A stretch of 64,000 nucleotides of DNA from positions 1 through 64,000 of the forward strand of contig NZ_CP145809.1 of assembly GCF_038049925.1 (NCBI RefSeq), in the 5' to 3' direction. Below, in pieces: positions 1 through 13,003 of the stretch; positions within the stretch are counted from its first letter, which is position 1, and each line of letters begins with the position of its first letter. Below the pieces are notes generated by a model that was given only the letters and a program-made list of their open reading frames with translations, searched no databases and had not been told where the DNA came from. The stretch is from Georgenia sp. M64. Its GTDB lineage: Bacteria; Actinomycetota; Actinomycetes; Actinomycetales; Actinomycetaceae. The position numbers and the translations under genes were made by a program.

Positions 1-89
1 TGGATGCAGCCAGCGTCCGCAGGGGGTGGTGAACCGGTCGGTCTTGGGGTGAAACGTCGTGTCTGCGCCTTGAGGTTCTACCCACACTC

Positions 90-98
90 TGTGGATAA
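90..98. promoter_or_regulatory. DnaA box upstream of dnaA
   Basis: TGTGGATAA is the exact reverse complement of the consensus DnaA box TTATCCACA. It lies about 70 bases before the dnaA start and could serve both origin function and dnaA autoregulation. The window begins just upstream, so further boxes may lie outside it. Confidence 0.75.
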
Positions 99-166
99 GT
101 GTGTGGACGACGTGCGGACGTGCCACACTCGTCGTCTGCCCGACCACTGCGCCAAGGGGACCCTCG

Positions 167-1639
167 TTGCCTGAGACACAACCGATCACGGAGAGCTGGA
201 CCCAGGCCGTCGAGCTCCTCAGCTCCCGGGGCGAGATCGGGGGCGCCCAGCTGGCGTTCGTCCGGATGACCCGCCCCCTGGGCGTCATCGACGGGACGAT
301 CCTGCTCGCGGTCCCCTCCGACTTCGCCAAGGACTTCCTCGAGACGCGCGCCCGGGAGCCGATCACCGACGCCCTCGCCGAGGTCATCGGCGGGACGGTG
401 CGGTTCGCCGTCACCGTCGACCCCACGCTCGAGGAGACCCCGCTGGAGCCGACGGGCCCGGTCCTGCCCACCGCGGAGGCTCCCCGGACGGCGCCCTCGG
501 CACGCACCCCCGCCCGGGTGCCGTTCGACGACCGGCCCCTGCCGCCGCCGGTGCGTTCGGTGGCCGATCGGGGCAGCTCGACGGAGGACCACTCCGTCGA
601 CTCCTCCCGGCTCAACCCCAAGTACACCTTCGAGACCTTCGTGACCGGGTCGTCCAACCGTTTCGCGCACGCCGCGGCGACCGCCGTGGCCGAGGCGCCG
701 GCCAAGGCCTACAACCCGCTGTTCATCTACGGCGGGTCGGGCCTGGGCAAGACGCACCTCCTCCACGCGATCGGGCACTACGCCCGCAACCTCTACCCGG
801 GCATCCGGGTGCGGTACGTGAACTCCGAGGAGTTCACCAACGACTTCATCAACTCCATCCGGGACGACAAGGCGGAGAACTTCCAGCGCCGGTACCGCAA
901 CGTCGACGTCCTCCTCATCGACGACATCCAGTTCCTCGGCGGCAAGGAGCAGACGGTCGAGGAGTTCTTCCACACGTTCAACACCCTGCACAACGACAAC
1001 CGCCAGGTGGTCATCACCTCCGACGTGCCGCCCAAGCAGCTCAACGGCTTCGAGGACCGTCTCCGGTCCCGGTTCGAGTGGGGGCTGCTCACCGACGTCC
1101 AGCCGCCGGACCTCGAGACCCGCATCGCCATCCTGCGCAAGAAGGCGGTCGCCGAGCACCTCCAGGCGAGCGACGAGGTCCTGGAGTACATCGCCTCACG
1201 GATCTCGACCAACATCCGCGAGCTCGAGGGGGCCCTCATCCGGGTCACCGCCTTCGCCAACCTCAACCGCCAGCCGGTCGACCTGTCCCTCGCCGAGATG
1301 GTCCTCAAGGACCTCATCACCGACCCCGAGGGCGAGGACATCACGCCGGCCCTCATCATGGGCCAGACGGCGAACTACTTCTCGGTCTCCATCGAGGCGC
1401 TGTGCTCGGCCGACCGCTCCCGGGTGCTCGTCAACGCCCGTCAGATCGCCATGTACCTGTGCCGCGAGCTCACCGACCTCTCGCTGCCGAAGATCGGCCA
1501 GCTCTTCGGCGGCCGCGACCACACCACGGTGATGCACGCCAACCGCAAGATCCGTGAGCAGATGGCGGAGAAGCGCTCCACCTTCAACCAGGTCACCGAG
1601 CTCACGAACCGGATCAAACAGAAGGCCCGCGGGAACTGA
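167..1639 (+). CDS. dnaA: Chromosomal replication initiator protein DnaA
   Basis: DnaA binds DnaA boxes at oriC, melts the origin and loads the replicative helicase. The 490-residue protein has an N-terminal domain (WTQAVELL), a low-complexity linker to about residue 145, an AAA+ ATPase with Walker [10 protein letters not shown] near residue 189 and Walker B LLIDDIQ near 247, and a C-terminal domain IV ending in the signature [15 protein letters not shown] near 445-460. I chose TTG 167 because AAGGGGA sits just upstream and the resulting [11 protein letters not shown] matches the usual DnaA start. An in-frame ATG at 101 would add 22 residues with no family-like sequence. dnaN follows after the origin gap. 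Confidence 0.97.
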   Translation: MPETQPITESWTQAVELLSSRGEIGGAQLAFVRMTRPLGVIDGTILLAVPSDFAKDFLETRAREPITDALAEVIGGTVRFAVTVDPTLEETPLEPTGPVLPTAEAPRTAPSARTPARVPFDDRPLPPPVRSVADRGSSTEDHSVDSSRLNPKYTFETFVTGSSNRFAHAAATAVAEAPAKAYNPLFIYGGSGLGKTHLLHAIGHYARNLYPGIRVRYVNSEEFTNDFINSIRDDKAENFQRRYRNVDVLLIDDIQFLGGKEQTVEEFFHTFNTLHNDNRQVVITSDVPPKQLNGFEDRLRSRFEWGLLTDVQPPDLETRIAILRKKAVAEHLQASDEVLEYIASRISTNIRELEGALIRVTAFANLNRQPVDLSLAEMVLKDLITDPEGEDITPALIMGQTANYFSVSIEALCSADRSRVLVNARQIAMYLCRELTDLSLPKIGQLFGGRDHTTVMHANRKIREQMAEKRSTFNQVTELTNRIKQKARGN

Positions 1640-2063
1640 CCCCCGCCTCTTGGCCCTTGCCCGGACTCCTCGTCACCTGTATAGGAGATTCACAGATGTG
1701 TACAACGCTGTGGACAACGGTGGAGAACCCCCCTCCGCGCGGTGGACGACGACACCCCGACCGGTGGACGCGTGCTGGGGACGTTCCGACGATCCACCGC
1801 CACCGGCCGTGACGCACAGACCGGCACACCACCCCGCTCACAGCCCGATCCACTCCCTGACCTGCGACAACGCCACCTTTCCACAGTCTCCACAGGTGCT
1901 ACGACGATGATGACACCTAGATACCGGGATGGCTGTTGACAACCAACGAGGCACGGACGGGGACCCGCCCACCGAGTACTACACGCCGGTTGTTCGCCTC
2001 GCGTAGGGTTGCCCTGCGCCGCGTGCACCCTGCGGCTCGGTCATCGAGAGAAGGTCATCCATC
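1640..2063. other. oriC region between dnaA and dnaN
   Basis: This 424-base gap lies at the canonical actinobacterial origin position. It holds a DnaA box of the high-GC type, TGTGGACAA at 1709-1717, and weaker box-like 9-mers including TTTCCACAG at 1878-1886. Several further CCACAG/TGTGG-type motifs are present. A locally AT-richer stretch runs from about 1906 to 1965. The dnaN promoter must also lie here, but I see no clear hexamer pair. No convincing ORF is present. Confidence 0.8.
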
Positions 2064-3194
2064 GTGAAGTTCCGGGTCGAACGTGACGTCCTGACCGAGG
2101 CTGTGACCTGGACGGCGCGCTCACTGCCGACGCGCCCCCCGGTGCCGGTCCTCGCCGGCGTCCGCCTCGAGGCCACCGCCGACGGCACGCTGACCCTGTC
2201 GAGCTTCGACTACGAGGTCTCCGCCCGCTCCGAGGTGCCTGCGGAGGTCGACAGCGCGGGCGTGGTCCTCGTCTCCGGTCGGCTCCTCGCGGACATCTGC
2301 AAGTCGCTGCCCGCCAAGCCGGTCGACGTCGACCTCGACGGCACGAAGGTGATCCTCACCTGCGGCGCGTCCCGGTTCACGCTCCTGACGATGCCCGTCG
2401 ACGACTACCCGGCGCTGCCGGCGATGCCCGAGACCACCGGCAGCATCGACGCCGGCGTCCTCACCGAGGCCGTCGCCCAGGTGACCACGGCCGCCAGCCG
2501 CGACGAGACCCTGCCGCTGCTCACCGGCGTCCGGGTGGAGATCGAGGGCGAGAAGCTGACGCTGCTCGCCACCGACCGCTACCGGCTCGCGATGCGTGAG
2601 CTCTCCTGGCACCCGAAGTCACCCGCGATCTCCTCGGTGGCGCTCGTGCGGGCCCGCACGCTCTCCGACGTCGCGAAGTCCATGACCAGCGCCGGCTCGG
2701 TCGACGTGGCGCTCGCCGACGACGGACCGGCCGCCCTCATCGGGTTCGAGGCAGGCGGCCGCCGCACCACGTCCCTGCTGGTGGAGGGTGACTACCCCCC
2801 GGTGCGCCGGCTCTTCCCCGACACGACGACGACGCATGCCGTGGTGAGCACCCACGCGCTCATCGAGGCCGCCCGCCGCGTCAGCCTCGTGGCCGAGCGC
2901 AACACCCCCATCCGGCTGAGCTTCTCCGAGGGCCAGGTCGTGCTCGAGGCGGGGCAGGGCGACGACGCGCAGGCGTCGGAGGCCCTCGAGGCCGCCCTCA
3001 CCGGTGAGCCCATCACCACGGCCTTCAACCCCCACTACCTGCTCGACGGGCTCGGGGCGCTCACCACACCGTTCGTGCGGATGTCGTTCACCCACCCGAG
3101 CAAGCCGGCCGTGATGACCGGCCAGGGCTCGCTCGAGGGCGACGACGACCCCGCCTTCCGGTACCTGCTCATGCCGATCCGGTTCGCCGGCTGA
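2064..3194 (+). CDS. dnaN: DNA polymerase III beta sliding clamp
   Basis: DnaN is the homodimeric ring that tethers the replicative polymerase to DNA. The 376-residue product has the usual clamp length and begins MKFRVERDVLTEAV, with three repeated clamp domains. Family signatures include LATDRYRLAMRELSW at the domain 1-2 region and the C-terminal MPIRFAG, close to the canonical MPMR ending. GTG 2064 is preceded by GAGAGAAGG. Its stop overlaps or abuts the start of gnd, so the two are probably co-translated. Confidence 0.97.
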   Translation: MKFRVERDVLTEAVTWTARSLPTRPPVPVLAGVRLEATADGTLTLSSFDYEVSARSEVPAEVDSAGVVLVSGRLLADICKSLPAKPVDVDLDGTKVILTCGASRFTLLTMPVDDYPALPAMPETTGSIDAGVLTEAVAQVTTAASRDETLPLLTGVRVEIEGEKLTLLATDRYRLAMRELSWHPKSPAISSVALVRARTLSDVAKSMTSAGSVDVALADDGPAALIGFEAGGRRTTSLLVEGDYPPVRRLFPDTTTTHAVVSTHALIEAARRVSLVAERNTPIRLSFSEGQVVLEAGQGDDAQASEALEAALTGEPITTAFNPHYLLDGLGALTTPFVRMSFTHPSKPAVMTGQGSLEGDDDPAFRYLLMPIRFAG

Positions 3195-3205
3195 TGGGGG
3201 ACGCG

Positions 3206-4117
<912 letters not shown>

Positions 4118-4229
4118 CACCGGCCCGACCGCGAGGAGCGGGGCCCGGTTCCCGGGCCGGGCCCGGCACGCGTGATACTGGGACGCGCCGGCCGCTGGGG
4201 CCGGCGGCGGTGACGCGAGGAGGGCACGG

Positions 4230-5459
4230 GTGTACGTCTCCGACCTGGCCCTCAACGACTTCCGGTCCTACCGCGAGGTCGTCCTCGCCCTCGAGCCCGG
4301 CGTGAGCGCGTTCGTCGGCCGCAACGGCCAGGGCAAGACGAACCTCGTCGAGGCGGTGGCCTACCTCTCGACCTTCTCCAGCCACCGGGTCGCCGCGGAC
4401 GCCGCCCTCGTGCGCCAGGGCGCCCCGGGGGCGGTCGTGCGGGCCAAGGTGGTCCACGGCGACCGGCCCACCCTCGTCGAGCTCGAGATCGTGGCCGGCA
4501 AGGCCAACCGCGCCCGGCTCAACCGCTCGCCCGCACGCACCCGGGACGTCCTGGGGGTGGTGCGCACCGTCCTCTTCGCGCCCGAGGACCTCGAGCTCGT
4601 CAAGGGCGACCCGGCCCAGCGCCGCCGGTTCCTCGACGAGCTCATGGTGCTCCTGACCCCCCGCCTGGCCGGGGTCCGCGCGGAGTACGAGAAGGTCCTG
4701 CGCCAGCGCGGCGCCCTGCTCAAGTCGGCCGGTGCCGCCCGGCGCCGGGGGGTGCGACCGGACCTGAGCACCCTCGACGTCTGGGACGGCCAGCTCGCCG
4801 CCGCCGGGGCCCGGATCGTCGCCGCGCGCGCGGCTCTCGTGGCCACGCTGCGCGGGCCCGTGGCGGCCGCCTACGACGAGGTGAGCGCCGGTCAGGGCAC
4901 CGCCCGGATCGACTACCGCGCCAGCATCGACGTCGCGGACGACCTGCCCGGGCCGGACGCGTCCGCGCTGGCCGGGGAGACGACCGAGGCAGCGGCCGCG
5001 CGCGCCGCCGCGGAGGAGCAGGAGCTGCGGCTCACCGACGTCCCCGCGGTGACCGAACGGCTCCTCGAGGCGATGGGCCGGCTGCGCGAGCGCGAGCTCG
5101 AGCGGGGCGTGTGCCTGGTCGGGCCCCACCGCGACGACCTCGTCCTGTCCCTGGGCACCCTGCCGGCCAAGGGTTTCGCCAGCCACGGCGAGTCGTGGTC
5201 CTACGCCCTCGCCCTGCGCCTGGCCTCCTACGCGGTGCTGCGCGACGACGACGGCGCGCCCTGGGACGGCGACGGCGAGCCCGTGCTCATCCTCGACGAC
5301 GTCTTCGCCGAGCTGGACTCGCGCCGTCGTGAGCGCCTGGCCGGGATGGTGGCCGGCGCCCGTCAGGTCCTCATCACCGCCGCCGTGCCCGAGGACGTCC
5401 CCGCGGTCCTCGAGGGCGCGCGCTACGAGGTCGCCGAGGGGAGGGTCGAGCGTGGTTGA
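4230..5459 (+). CDS. recF: DNA replication and repair protein RecF
   Basis: RecF is an SMC-like ATPase that helps load RecA at gapped DNA. The 409-residue protein has Walker [10 protein letters not shown] at residues 30-38, an ABC-type signature region late in the sequence and Walker [13 protein letters not shown] near residues 351-362. GTG 4230 is preceded by the strong Shine-Dalgarno GAGGAGGG. The final codons overlap the start of the next gene (GTG 5452), so the pair is translationally coupled. Confidence 0.95.
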   Translation: MYVSDLALNDFRSYREVVLALEPGVSAFVGRNGQGKTNLVEAVAYLSTFSSHRVAADAALVRQGAPGAVVRAKVVHGDRPTLVELEIVAGKANRARLNRSPARTRDVLGVVRTVLFAPEDLELVKGDPAQRRRFLDELMVLLTPRLAGVRAEYEKVLRQRGALLKSAGAARRRGVRPDLSTLDVWDGQLAAAGARIVAARAALVATLRGPVAAAYDEVSAGQGTARIDYRASIDVADDLPGPDASALAGETTEAAAARAAAEEQELRLTDVPAVTERLLEAMGRLRERELERGVCLVGPHRDDLVLSLGTLPAKGFASHGESWSYALALRLASYAVLRDDDGAPWDGDGEPVLILDDVFAELDSRRRERLAGMVAGARQVLITAAVPEDVPAVLEGARYEVAEGRVERG

Positions 5460-6078
5460 GCGGCCGGCGGGCACCGCCGCGGACGGTGCCGGGGACGACG
5501 CGGGACTCGGCGAGGACCCCGACGCCGCCGCTCGTGTCGCCCTCAACCGGGCCCGCGACGTCGCCCGTGGGAAGGGTCTGTACCGCGCCCCGCGACGCCG
5601 GCGCGACGGCCGCGCCGAGGAGCCGGCGCCCGCCGAGGCCGACGGCGGGAGCGCCGGGGCAGGCACCGGGTGGCGCCGGGGGCCGGGGCTCGGCGACGGC
5701 ATCTCCGGCCCGGGACCGTCCCGGCGCGACCCGCAGCCGCTCGGCGGCCTGACGGAGCTGGTGGTGACCCAGCACGGGTGGCGCCGGTCGATGAGCGTGG
5801 GCGGCGTCGTGGGGCGGTGGCGCGAGGTGGTCGGCGACCAGCTCGCCGACCACTGCCAGGTGGAGACCTTCGACGGCGGCGAGCTGGTCGTCCGGGCGAG
5901 CTCGACCGCCTGGGCCACCCAGATCCGGCTCCTCCTGCCCCAGCTCGAGCGCCGGCTCGCCGAGGAGGTCGGCGAGGGCACGGTCACCGCGATCGTCGTC
6001 CTCGGTCCCGGCGGGCCGAGCTGGAAGCACGGGCGTCGGGCGGTGCGTGGCCGCGGCCCGCGAGACACCTACGGCTGA
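5452..6078 (+). CDS. dciA: DUF721 (DciA-like) protein
   Basis: This 208-residue protein carries the DUF721/DciA domain in its C-terminal half (about residues 95-190, with [15 protein letters not shown] and [11 protein letters not shown]). DciA proteins act with the replicative helicase DnaB in bacteria lacking DnaC. The N-terminal half is a disordered Gly/Ala/Arg-rich extension, typical of actinobacterial members, which contains [14 protein letters not shown] 5452 overlaps the recF end by eight bases and has GGGGAGGG upstream. The recF-dciA-gyrB order is conserved in actinobacteria. Confidence 0.85.
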   Translation: MVERPAGTAADGAGDDAGLGEDPDAAARVALNRARDVARGKGLYRAPRRRRDGRAEEPAPAEADGGSAGAGTGWRRGPGLGDGISGPGPSRRDPQPLGGLTELVVTQHGWRRSMSVGGVVGRWREVVGDQLADHCQVETFDGGELVVRASSTAWATQIRLLLPQLERRLAEEVGEGTVTAIVVLGPGGPSWKHGRRAVRGRGPRDTYG

Positions 6079-6122
6079 GCACGCCGAGCCCCTCCCGGGG
6101 GACCCGCCGCCCCGCCCCCACC

Positions 6123-6174
6123 TGTGGACAAAACCTGTGGATATTCGTGGTTTTCGGCTCAGGCACGGTAGAAT
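6123..6174 (+). promoter_or_regulatory. Putative gyrB promoter region with two DnaA-box-like 9-mers
   Basis: TGTGGACAA (6123-6131) and TGTGGATAT (6136-6144) resemble DnaA boxes. TAGAAT at 6169-6174 is a good -10 candidate, but no convincing -35 hexamer sits 16-18 bases upstream. If it is the promoter, the gyrB leader is about 115 bases long. Only the -10-like hexamer and the box-like 9-mers are directly visible. Confidence 0.4.
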
Positions 6175-6245
6175 TCGTTGACCCGTCCGACCGGCGCGCA
6201 CGCGCGCCCGAGGGGTCGGACCCGGCCCTTCCCACAGGCCGGTGA

Positions 6246-8375
<2,130 letters not shown>

Positions 8376-8445
8376 GCCAGCACGCCCGTCCGGGACGGCC
8401 GGCCCGTGCCGTCGCCCCGGTGAACCACCGACGAGAAGGACAGAC

Positions 8446-11058
8446 GTGACCCAGCCTCCCGAGGACACCACCCCGGCCGACGACGGCGTCGTCATCCGCG
8501 ACCGGATCGAGCAGGTCGACCTCCAGCTGGAGATGCAGCGCTCCTACCTCGACTACGCGATGAGCGTCATCGTGGGCCGGGCCCTGCCGGACGTGCGCGA
8601 CGGCCTCAAGCCCGTGCACCGGCGGGTGCTGTACGCGATGTACGACGGCGGCTACCGGCCGGACTCCTCGTTCTCGAAGTGCTCCCGCGTCGTCGGGGAG
8701 GTCATGGGGCAGTACCACCCGCACGGCGACACCTCGATCTACGACGCGCTGGTCCGTCTCGTCCAGCCGTGGTCGATGCGCTACCCGCTGGTGGCGGGCC
8801 AGGGCAACTTCGGCTCCGCCGGTGACCTGGGCGCCGCCGCCCCGCGGTACACCGAGTGCAAGATGGCGCCCCTGGCGCTGGAGATGGTCCGGGACATCGA
8901 CGCCGAGACGGTCGACTTCCAGGACAACTACGACGGCCGGAACCAGGAGCCGGTCGTCCTGCCCGCCCGGTTCCCGAACCTGCTCGTCAACGGGTCCGAG
9001 GGCATCGCGGTGGGCATGGCCACCCGGATCCCGCCGCACAACCTGCGCGAGGTGGCCGACGGCGTCCGGTGGTTCCTCGAGCACCCGGAGGCCTCGAAGG
9101 AGGAGCTCCTCGGCGAGCTCATGCTGCGCATCAAGGGACCGGACTTCCCCACCGGGGCGCTGGTCCTGGGCCGACGCGGCATCGAGGACATGTACCGCAC
9201 CGGCCGCGGGTCCATCACCCAGCGGGCCGTCGTGGAGGTCGAGGAGCTCCAGGGCCGGCAGTGCCTCGTCGTGACCGAGCTGCCCTACCAGGTCAACCCC
9301 GACCGGCTCTCGCAGAAGATCGTCGACGGCGTCAAGGACGGCCGGATCACCGGCGTCGCGGACATCCGCGACGAGTCCTCGGGCCGCGCCGGCCAGCGTC
9401 TGGTCATCGTGCTCAAGCGCGACGCCGTCGCCAAGGTCGTGCTCAACAACCTCTACAAGCACACCCAGCTGCAGGACAACTTCCCGGCCAACATGCTGGC
9501 CCTGGTCGACGGCGTCCCGCGCACCCTGAGCCTGGACGGCTTCGTCCGGCACTGGGTCCACCACCAGATCGACGTCATCGTCCGGCGCACCCGGTTCCTG
9601 CTGCGCAAGGCCGAGGAGCGTATCCACATCCTGCGCGGCCTGCTCAAGGCCCTTGACGCGCTCGACGAGGTCATCGCCCTCATCCGCCGCTCGCCCACCG
9701 TGGACGAGGCCCGGGCCGGGCTCGTCGAGCTGCTCGACATCGACGAGGTCCAGGCCGAGGCCATCCTCACCATGCAGCTGCGCCGCCTCGCGGCCCTCGA
9801 GCGGCAGAAGATCCTCGACCAGCACGCCGAGGAGGAGGCCAAGATCATCAGCTTCAAGACGATCCTCGCCTCCCCGGAGCGACAGCGCGAGATCGTCGGC
9901 GAGGAGCTGGCCACGGTCGTGGACCGCTACGGCGACGACCGGCGCACCACGATCCTGCCGTTCGACGGCGAGATGAGCATCGAGGACCTCATCCCCGAGG
10001 AGGACGTGGTCGTCACCATCACCCGCGGCGGCTACGCCAAGCGCACCCGGGTGGACAACTACCGCTCGCAGCGCCGCGGCGGGAAGGGCGTGCGGGGGGC
10101 GCAGCTGCGCGAGGACGACATCGTCGACCACTTCGGCGTCACGACGACGCACCACTGGCTGCTCTTCTTCACCAACCTCGGCCGGGTGTACCGGGCCAAG
10201 GGCTACGAGCTGCCCGAGGGCGGCCGCGACGCCAAGGGCCAGCACGTCGCGAACCTCCTGGCGTTCCAGCCGGGTGAGACGATCGCCCAGGTGATCTCGC
10301 TGCGCGACTACGACCAGGCGGAGTACCTCGTCCTGGCCACGCAGCGCGGCCTGGTGAAGAAGACCCGCCTGTCGGAGTACAACACCAACCGCACCGGCGG
10401 CGTCATCGGCATCAACCTGCGCGAGGACGCCGAGGGCAACCCCGACCGCGTGGTCGCCGCCCGCCTGGTCGACCACGACGACGACCTCGTCCTGGTCTCC
10501 CGCAAGGGCCAGTCGATCCGGTTCACCGCCACGGACGAGGCGCTGCGGCCCATGGGCCGGGCCACCTCGGGCGTGACGGGGATGAAGTTCCGCGGCGACG
10601 ACGAGCTCCTCGCCATGGACGTCGTCCGTGACGACTCCGAGGTCTTCGTCGTCACCGAGGGAGGGTTCGCCAAGCGCACCGCGGTGGGGCAGTACCGCCT
10701 CCAGGGTCGCGGCGGGCTGGGCATCAAGGTCGCCAACCTCGTCGAGGAGCGCGGAGACCTCGTCGGGGCGCTCATCACCGACCCCGACGACGAGGTGCTC
10801 GTCATCATGGCCAGCGGGAAGGTGGTGCGCTCCGCCGTCGCCGAGGTCAACCTCACCGGCCGCAACACCCAGGGCGTGACGTTCGCCCGGCCCGACAAGG
10901 GTGACCGCATCATCGCCGTGGCCCGCAACGTCGAGCAGAAGGTGGCCCAGGACGCCCACCTGCTCTCCGGCGCGACCGCGGAGAGCCCCGCCGAGGTGGG
11001 CGAGGGTGACGGGGTAGTCTCTGACGAGCCCACCGCCGGCACAGGAGGAGACGCATGA
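8446..11058 (+). CDS. gyrA: DNA gyrase subunit A
   Basis: GyrA cuts and rejoins DNA in the gyrase A2B2 complex. The 870-residue protein has the breakage-reunion domain with the active-site Tyr in PRYTE near residue 134, the quinolone-determining segment [15 protein letters not shown] near 87-101, and six beta-pinwheel C-terminal repeats preceded by the GyrA box QRRGGKG near 541. The residue equivalent to E. coli Ser83 is Thr. The acidic tail beyond the last repeat is not conserved. GTG 8446 follows GAAGGA. The stop overlaps the next start as ATGA. Confidence 0.97.
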   Translation: MTQPPEDTTPADDGVVIRDRIEQVDLQLEMQRSYLDYAMSVIVGRALPDVRDGLKPVHRRVLYAMYDGGYRPDSSFSKCSRVVGEVMGQYHPHGDTSIYDALVRLVQPWSMRYPLVAGQGNFGSAGDLGAAAPRYTECKMAPLALEMVRDIDAETVDFQDNYDGRNQEPVVLPARFPNLLVNGSEGIAVGMATRIPPHNLREVADGVRWFLEHPEASKEELLGELMLRIKGPDFPTGALVLGRRGIEDMYRTGRGSITQRAVVEVEELQGRQCLVVTELPYQVNPDRLSQKIVDGVKDGRITGVADIRDESSGRAGQRLVIVLKRDAVAKVVLNNLYKHTQLQDNFPANMLALVDGVPRTLSLDGFVRHWVHHQIDVIVRRTRFLLRKAEERIHILRGLLKALDALDEVIALIRRSPTVDEARAGLVELLDIDEVQAEAILTMQLRRLAALERQKILDQHAEEEAKIISFKTILASPERQREIVGEELATVVDRYGDDRRTTILPFDGEMSIEDLIPEEDVVVTITRGGYAKRTRVDNYRSQRRGGKGVRGAQLREDDIVDHFGVTTTHHWLLFFTNLGRVYRAKGYELPEGGRDAKGQHVANLLAFQPGETIAQVISLRDYDQAEYLVLATQRGLVKKTRLSEYNTNRTGGVIGINLREDAEGNPDRVVAARLVDHDDDLVLVSRKGQSIRFTATDEALRPMGRATSGVTGMKFRGDDELLAMDVVRDDSEVFVVTEGGFAKRTAVGQYRLQGRGGLGIKVANLVEERGDLVGALITDPDDEVLVIMASGKVVRSAVAEVNLTGRNTQGVTFARPDKGDRIIAVARNVEQKVAQDAHLLSGATAESPAEVGEGDGVVSDEPTAGTGGDA

Positions 11059-11696
11059 GCAGCAGCACGTCCGGCCGCGGCCCGGGCACGCCCCCGCCGC
11101 CGCCCCCCTCGGACGTGAGGGGCGAGGGTCGCACCTCGACGATGCGGCGCAGCCTGGCCGAACGCCTGGGCGGCAGCTCGGACGGCGACGCCACCGAGCG
11201 GGTCACGACGCGATCGGCGCCCTCCGCGCCGTCGGCCGCCGCGCCGTCGGCCGGCCCGACGACGGCGTCCCGGCCGCGACCCGCGCCCTCGGCGGCCTCC
11301 CCGGCCGCCGCCCGGGCACCCCGCCCGCCCGCCCCCGGCCCCCGGCGCGTGCGCCTGTCGGTCTCCCGGGTGGACCCGTGGTCGGCGATGAAGCTGTCGT
11401 TCCTGCTCTCGGTCGCGCTCGGCGTGATGATCGTCGTCGCCGCCGCCGTGGTCTGGTTCGTGCTGGACTCCATGCAGGTCTTCTCCGACGTCGAGGAGCT
11501 GCTGGTCTCCATCGGCTCGGAGAACTTCCTCCAGCTCATGGACTACCTCGAGTTCGACCGGGTGATGTCGTTCGCGACCATCGTCGGTGTCGTCGACATC
11601 CTCCTGCTGACGGCGCTGGGCACGATCGGGGCCTTCCTGTACAACATCGTCGCGGCGCTGGTCGGGGGCCTGCACATGACCCTCACCGACGACTGA
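11055..11696 (+). CDS. DUF3566 membrane protein
   Basis: This 213-residue protein follows gyrA with an ATGA overlap, the standard actinobacterial position for DUF3566 proteins. The first 95 residues are Pro/Ala/Ser-rich and probably disordered. The DUF3566 domain follows, starting [17 protein letters not shown], with a membrane segment [18 protein letters not shown], a short extracytoplasmic loop and a second membrane segment near the C-terminus. Its molecular role is not established. The position suggests co-expression with gyrase. Confidence 0.9.
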   Translation: MSSSTSGRGPGTPPPPPPSDVRGEGRTSTMRRSLAERLGGSSDGDATERVTTRSAPSAPSAAAPSAGPTTASRPRPAPSAASPAAARAPRPPAPGPRRVRLSVSRVDPWSAMKLSFLLSVALGVMIVVAAAVVWFVLDSMQVFSDVEELLVSIGSENFLQLMDYLEFDRVMSFATIVGVVDILLLTALGTIGAFLYNIVAALVGGLHMTLTDD

Positions 11697-11808
11697 GTGA
11701 GACTGCTCACGAGGACCTTCCCAGGTTTTGGCCGGTCACCGGCTCTGGGATAGAGTTGCCCGGCGCCCACAGCGCAGCTCCCCGCAGGCCCTAGGCTCGA
11801 TGGGGCGC

Positions 11809-11885
11809 GGGCCTATAGCTCAGTCGGTTAGAGCGCTTCCCTGATAAGGAAGAGGTCGCTGGTTCGAGTCCAGCTAGGCCCACCA
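11809..11885 (+). tRNA. tRNA-Ile (GAT anticodon)
   Basis: Acceptor arms GGGCCTA and TAGGCCC pair, the D arm AGCTCAGTCGGTTAGAGC is canonical, and the anticodon GAT is at 11843-11845. The T loop reads GGTTCGAGTCC. A CCA tail is encoded at 11883-11885. It lies downstream of gyrA as in most actinobacteria. Confidence 0.97.
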
Positions 11886-11920
11886 CCCCGGTCACGGGGA
11901 CGCACCGCCCGGAGGTCATC

Positions 11921-12058
11921 GTGAAGAGGAAGCTCCTGATCGCGCTCGGCGCCGTCGCCGGCTACCTGACCTGGCTGAAGATCCAGCAGGACCGCGAGGA
12001 GCGGGACCTGTGGGCCGAGGTCACGGACAGCTTCGGCGAGGAGCCGCCCGCTCGCTAG
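11921..12058 (+). CDS. DLW-39 family small protein
   Basis: This 45-residue protein reads MKRKLLIALGAVAGYLTWLK and continues with the signature QQDREERDLWAEVTD. Actinobacteria encode this DLW-39 family immediately after the gyrA-linked tRNA-Ile. It has one short hydrophobic N-terminal segment and an acidic C-terminus, so it is probably a membrane-anchored peptide. Function is unknown. GTG 11921 has GGAGGTC upstream. Confidence 0.9.
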   Translation: MKRKLLIALGAVAGYLTWLKIQQDREERDLWAEVTDSFGEEPPAR

Positions 12059-12086
12059 CACCACCCGCGCCGGTCACGGCGCACCA

Positions 12087-12159
12087 GGGGCCATGGCGCA
12101 ATTGGTAGCGCACCTGCTTTGCAAGCAGGGGGTTAGGGGTTCGAGTCCCCTTGGCTCCA
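12087..12159 (+). tRNA. tRNA-Ala (TGC anticodon)
   Basis: Acceptor GGGGCCA pairs with TGGCTCC, the anticodon TGC lies at 12120-12122 and the T loop is GGTTCGAGTCC. CCA is not encoded. The last 17 bases of the gene are the first copy of a 21-bp tandem repeat that continues downstream. Confidence 0.97.
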
Positions 12160-12205
12160 CTCTGAGTCTCCTTGGCTCCACTCCGAGTCTCCTTGGCTCC
12201 ACTCC
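12143..12205 (+). repeat. Three tandem 21-bp copies of the tRNA-Ala 3' end
   Basis: Units begin at 12143, 12164 and 12185 and read GAGTCTCCTTGGCTCCACTC plus one base; the first, inside the tRNA, has GAGTCCCC. The second and third units differ at only a single base, while each differs from the tRNA copy at one or two positions. This looks like local duplication of the T-arm/acceptor end rather than separate tRNAs, since no other tRNA parts are present. Confidence 0.85.
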
Positions 12206-12244
12206 TGCGGCGTAGTGTCGCTGCTCGGTGTGGGAGGGGGTCCG

Positions 12245-12700
12245 ATGAGTGCCGGTCTCCGCCGGATGTCGGGGTGGATGTTCTCCCGCCACGCCCACCC
12301 GCTCAGCGCATGGTCGCGCTGGGCCTCGACCCCGCTGATCCTGGTGCCGGTCTGGACCCGCCGCTGGTCGACCCTGGTGCCGATCGGCGCATGGATGGCC
12401 CTCAACCCCGTCCTCACCCCGCCGCGGGCCGACGACTCCGCCTGGGCCACCCGCGCGGTGCTCGGTGAGGAACGCTGGGTCACCGACCACCCGCACGACC
12501 GCCTCGCGGTGCTCAACGCCGTGAACGCCGCGGTGCTCGTTGCCGCGATGGTCCCTGCCCGGAGGCACGACAGGCTGCTGACGATCCTGGGCGCGGCCAC
12601 ATCGATGGTCCTCACCCTGGTGTCCTGGCACCTCTACGCGGGGTACTACGACCAGCACCGGGAACCGATGGGCCGCGCGGACACTCTCACGGGCTGGTGA
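12245..12700 (+). CDS. Small membrane protein, DUF6653-like
   Basis: This 151-residue protein starts MSAGLRRMSGWMFSRHAHPLSAWSRW, resembling the DUF6653 family (FxRHxNPxSxWxR). It has two to four hydrophobic segments, around PLILVPVWTRRWSTLVPIGAW and later LAVLNAVNAAVLVAAMV and LTILGAATSMVLTLVSW, and a central WATRAVLGEERW that fits the family. ATG 12245 is preceded by GGGAGGGGG; a GTG at 12215 lacks such a site. The function is unknown. The family name is from memory of its motifs. Confidence 0.75.
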   Translation: MSAGLRRMSGWMFSRHAHPLSAWSRWASTPLILVPVWTRRWSTLVPIGAWMALNPVLTPPRADDSAWATRAVLGEERWVTDHPHDRLAVLNAVNAAVLVAAMVPARRHDRLLTILGAATSMVLTLVSWHLYAGYYDQHREPMGRADTLTGW

Positions 12701-12763
12701 ACCGCGGTCGGCGTGCGGGCCGGGGTCCGCGCCGGCCGTGCTCATGCGTCCCCGGCCCCGGGT

Positions 12764-13003
12764 TCAGCGGGTCGGTCGCGTCCCGACGGTGAACAGGTCG
12801 CCGGGCTGGCACTGCAGCTCGTCGCAGATCGCCGCGAGCGTGGAGAACCGCACTGCCTTGGCCCGGTCGTTCTTGAGGATCGAGAGGTTGGCGACGGTGA
12901 TGTCGACCCTTCGAGCGAGCTCGGTCAGCGTCATGCCGCGCGCCTCCAGCAGCGCGTCGAGGTGACAGCGGACGGCGCCGTGCGGGTTGGCGTCGCCGGT
13001 CAC
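12764..13003 (-). CDS. XRE-family helix-turn-helix regulator
   Basis: This 79-residue protein is almost entirely a Cro/C1-type HTH: MTLTELARRVDITVANLSIL is the helix-turn-helix and AICDELQCQPGDLF the family's closing helix. It resembles the YozG-type regulators that are paired with DUF2975 membrane proteins. Its GTG start overlaps the stop of the upstream DUF2975 gene by four bases (GTGA), so the two are translationally coupled. It probably binds the palindromic site upstream of the pair. Confidence 0.88.
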   Translation of the reverse strand: MTGDANPHGAVRCHLDALLEARGMTLTELARRVDITVANLSILKNDRAKAVRFSTLAAICDELQCQPGDLFTVGTRPTR

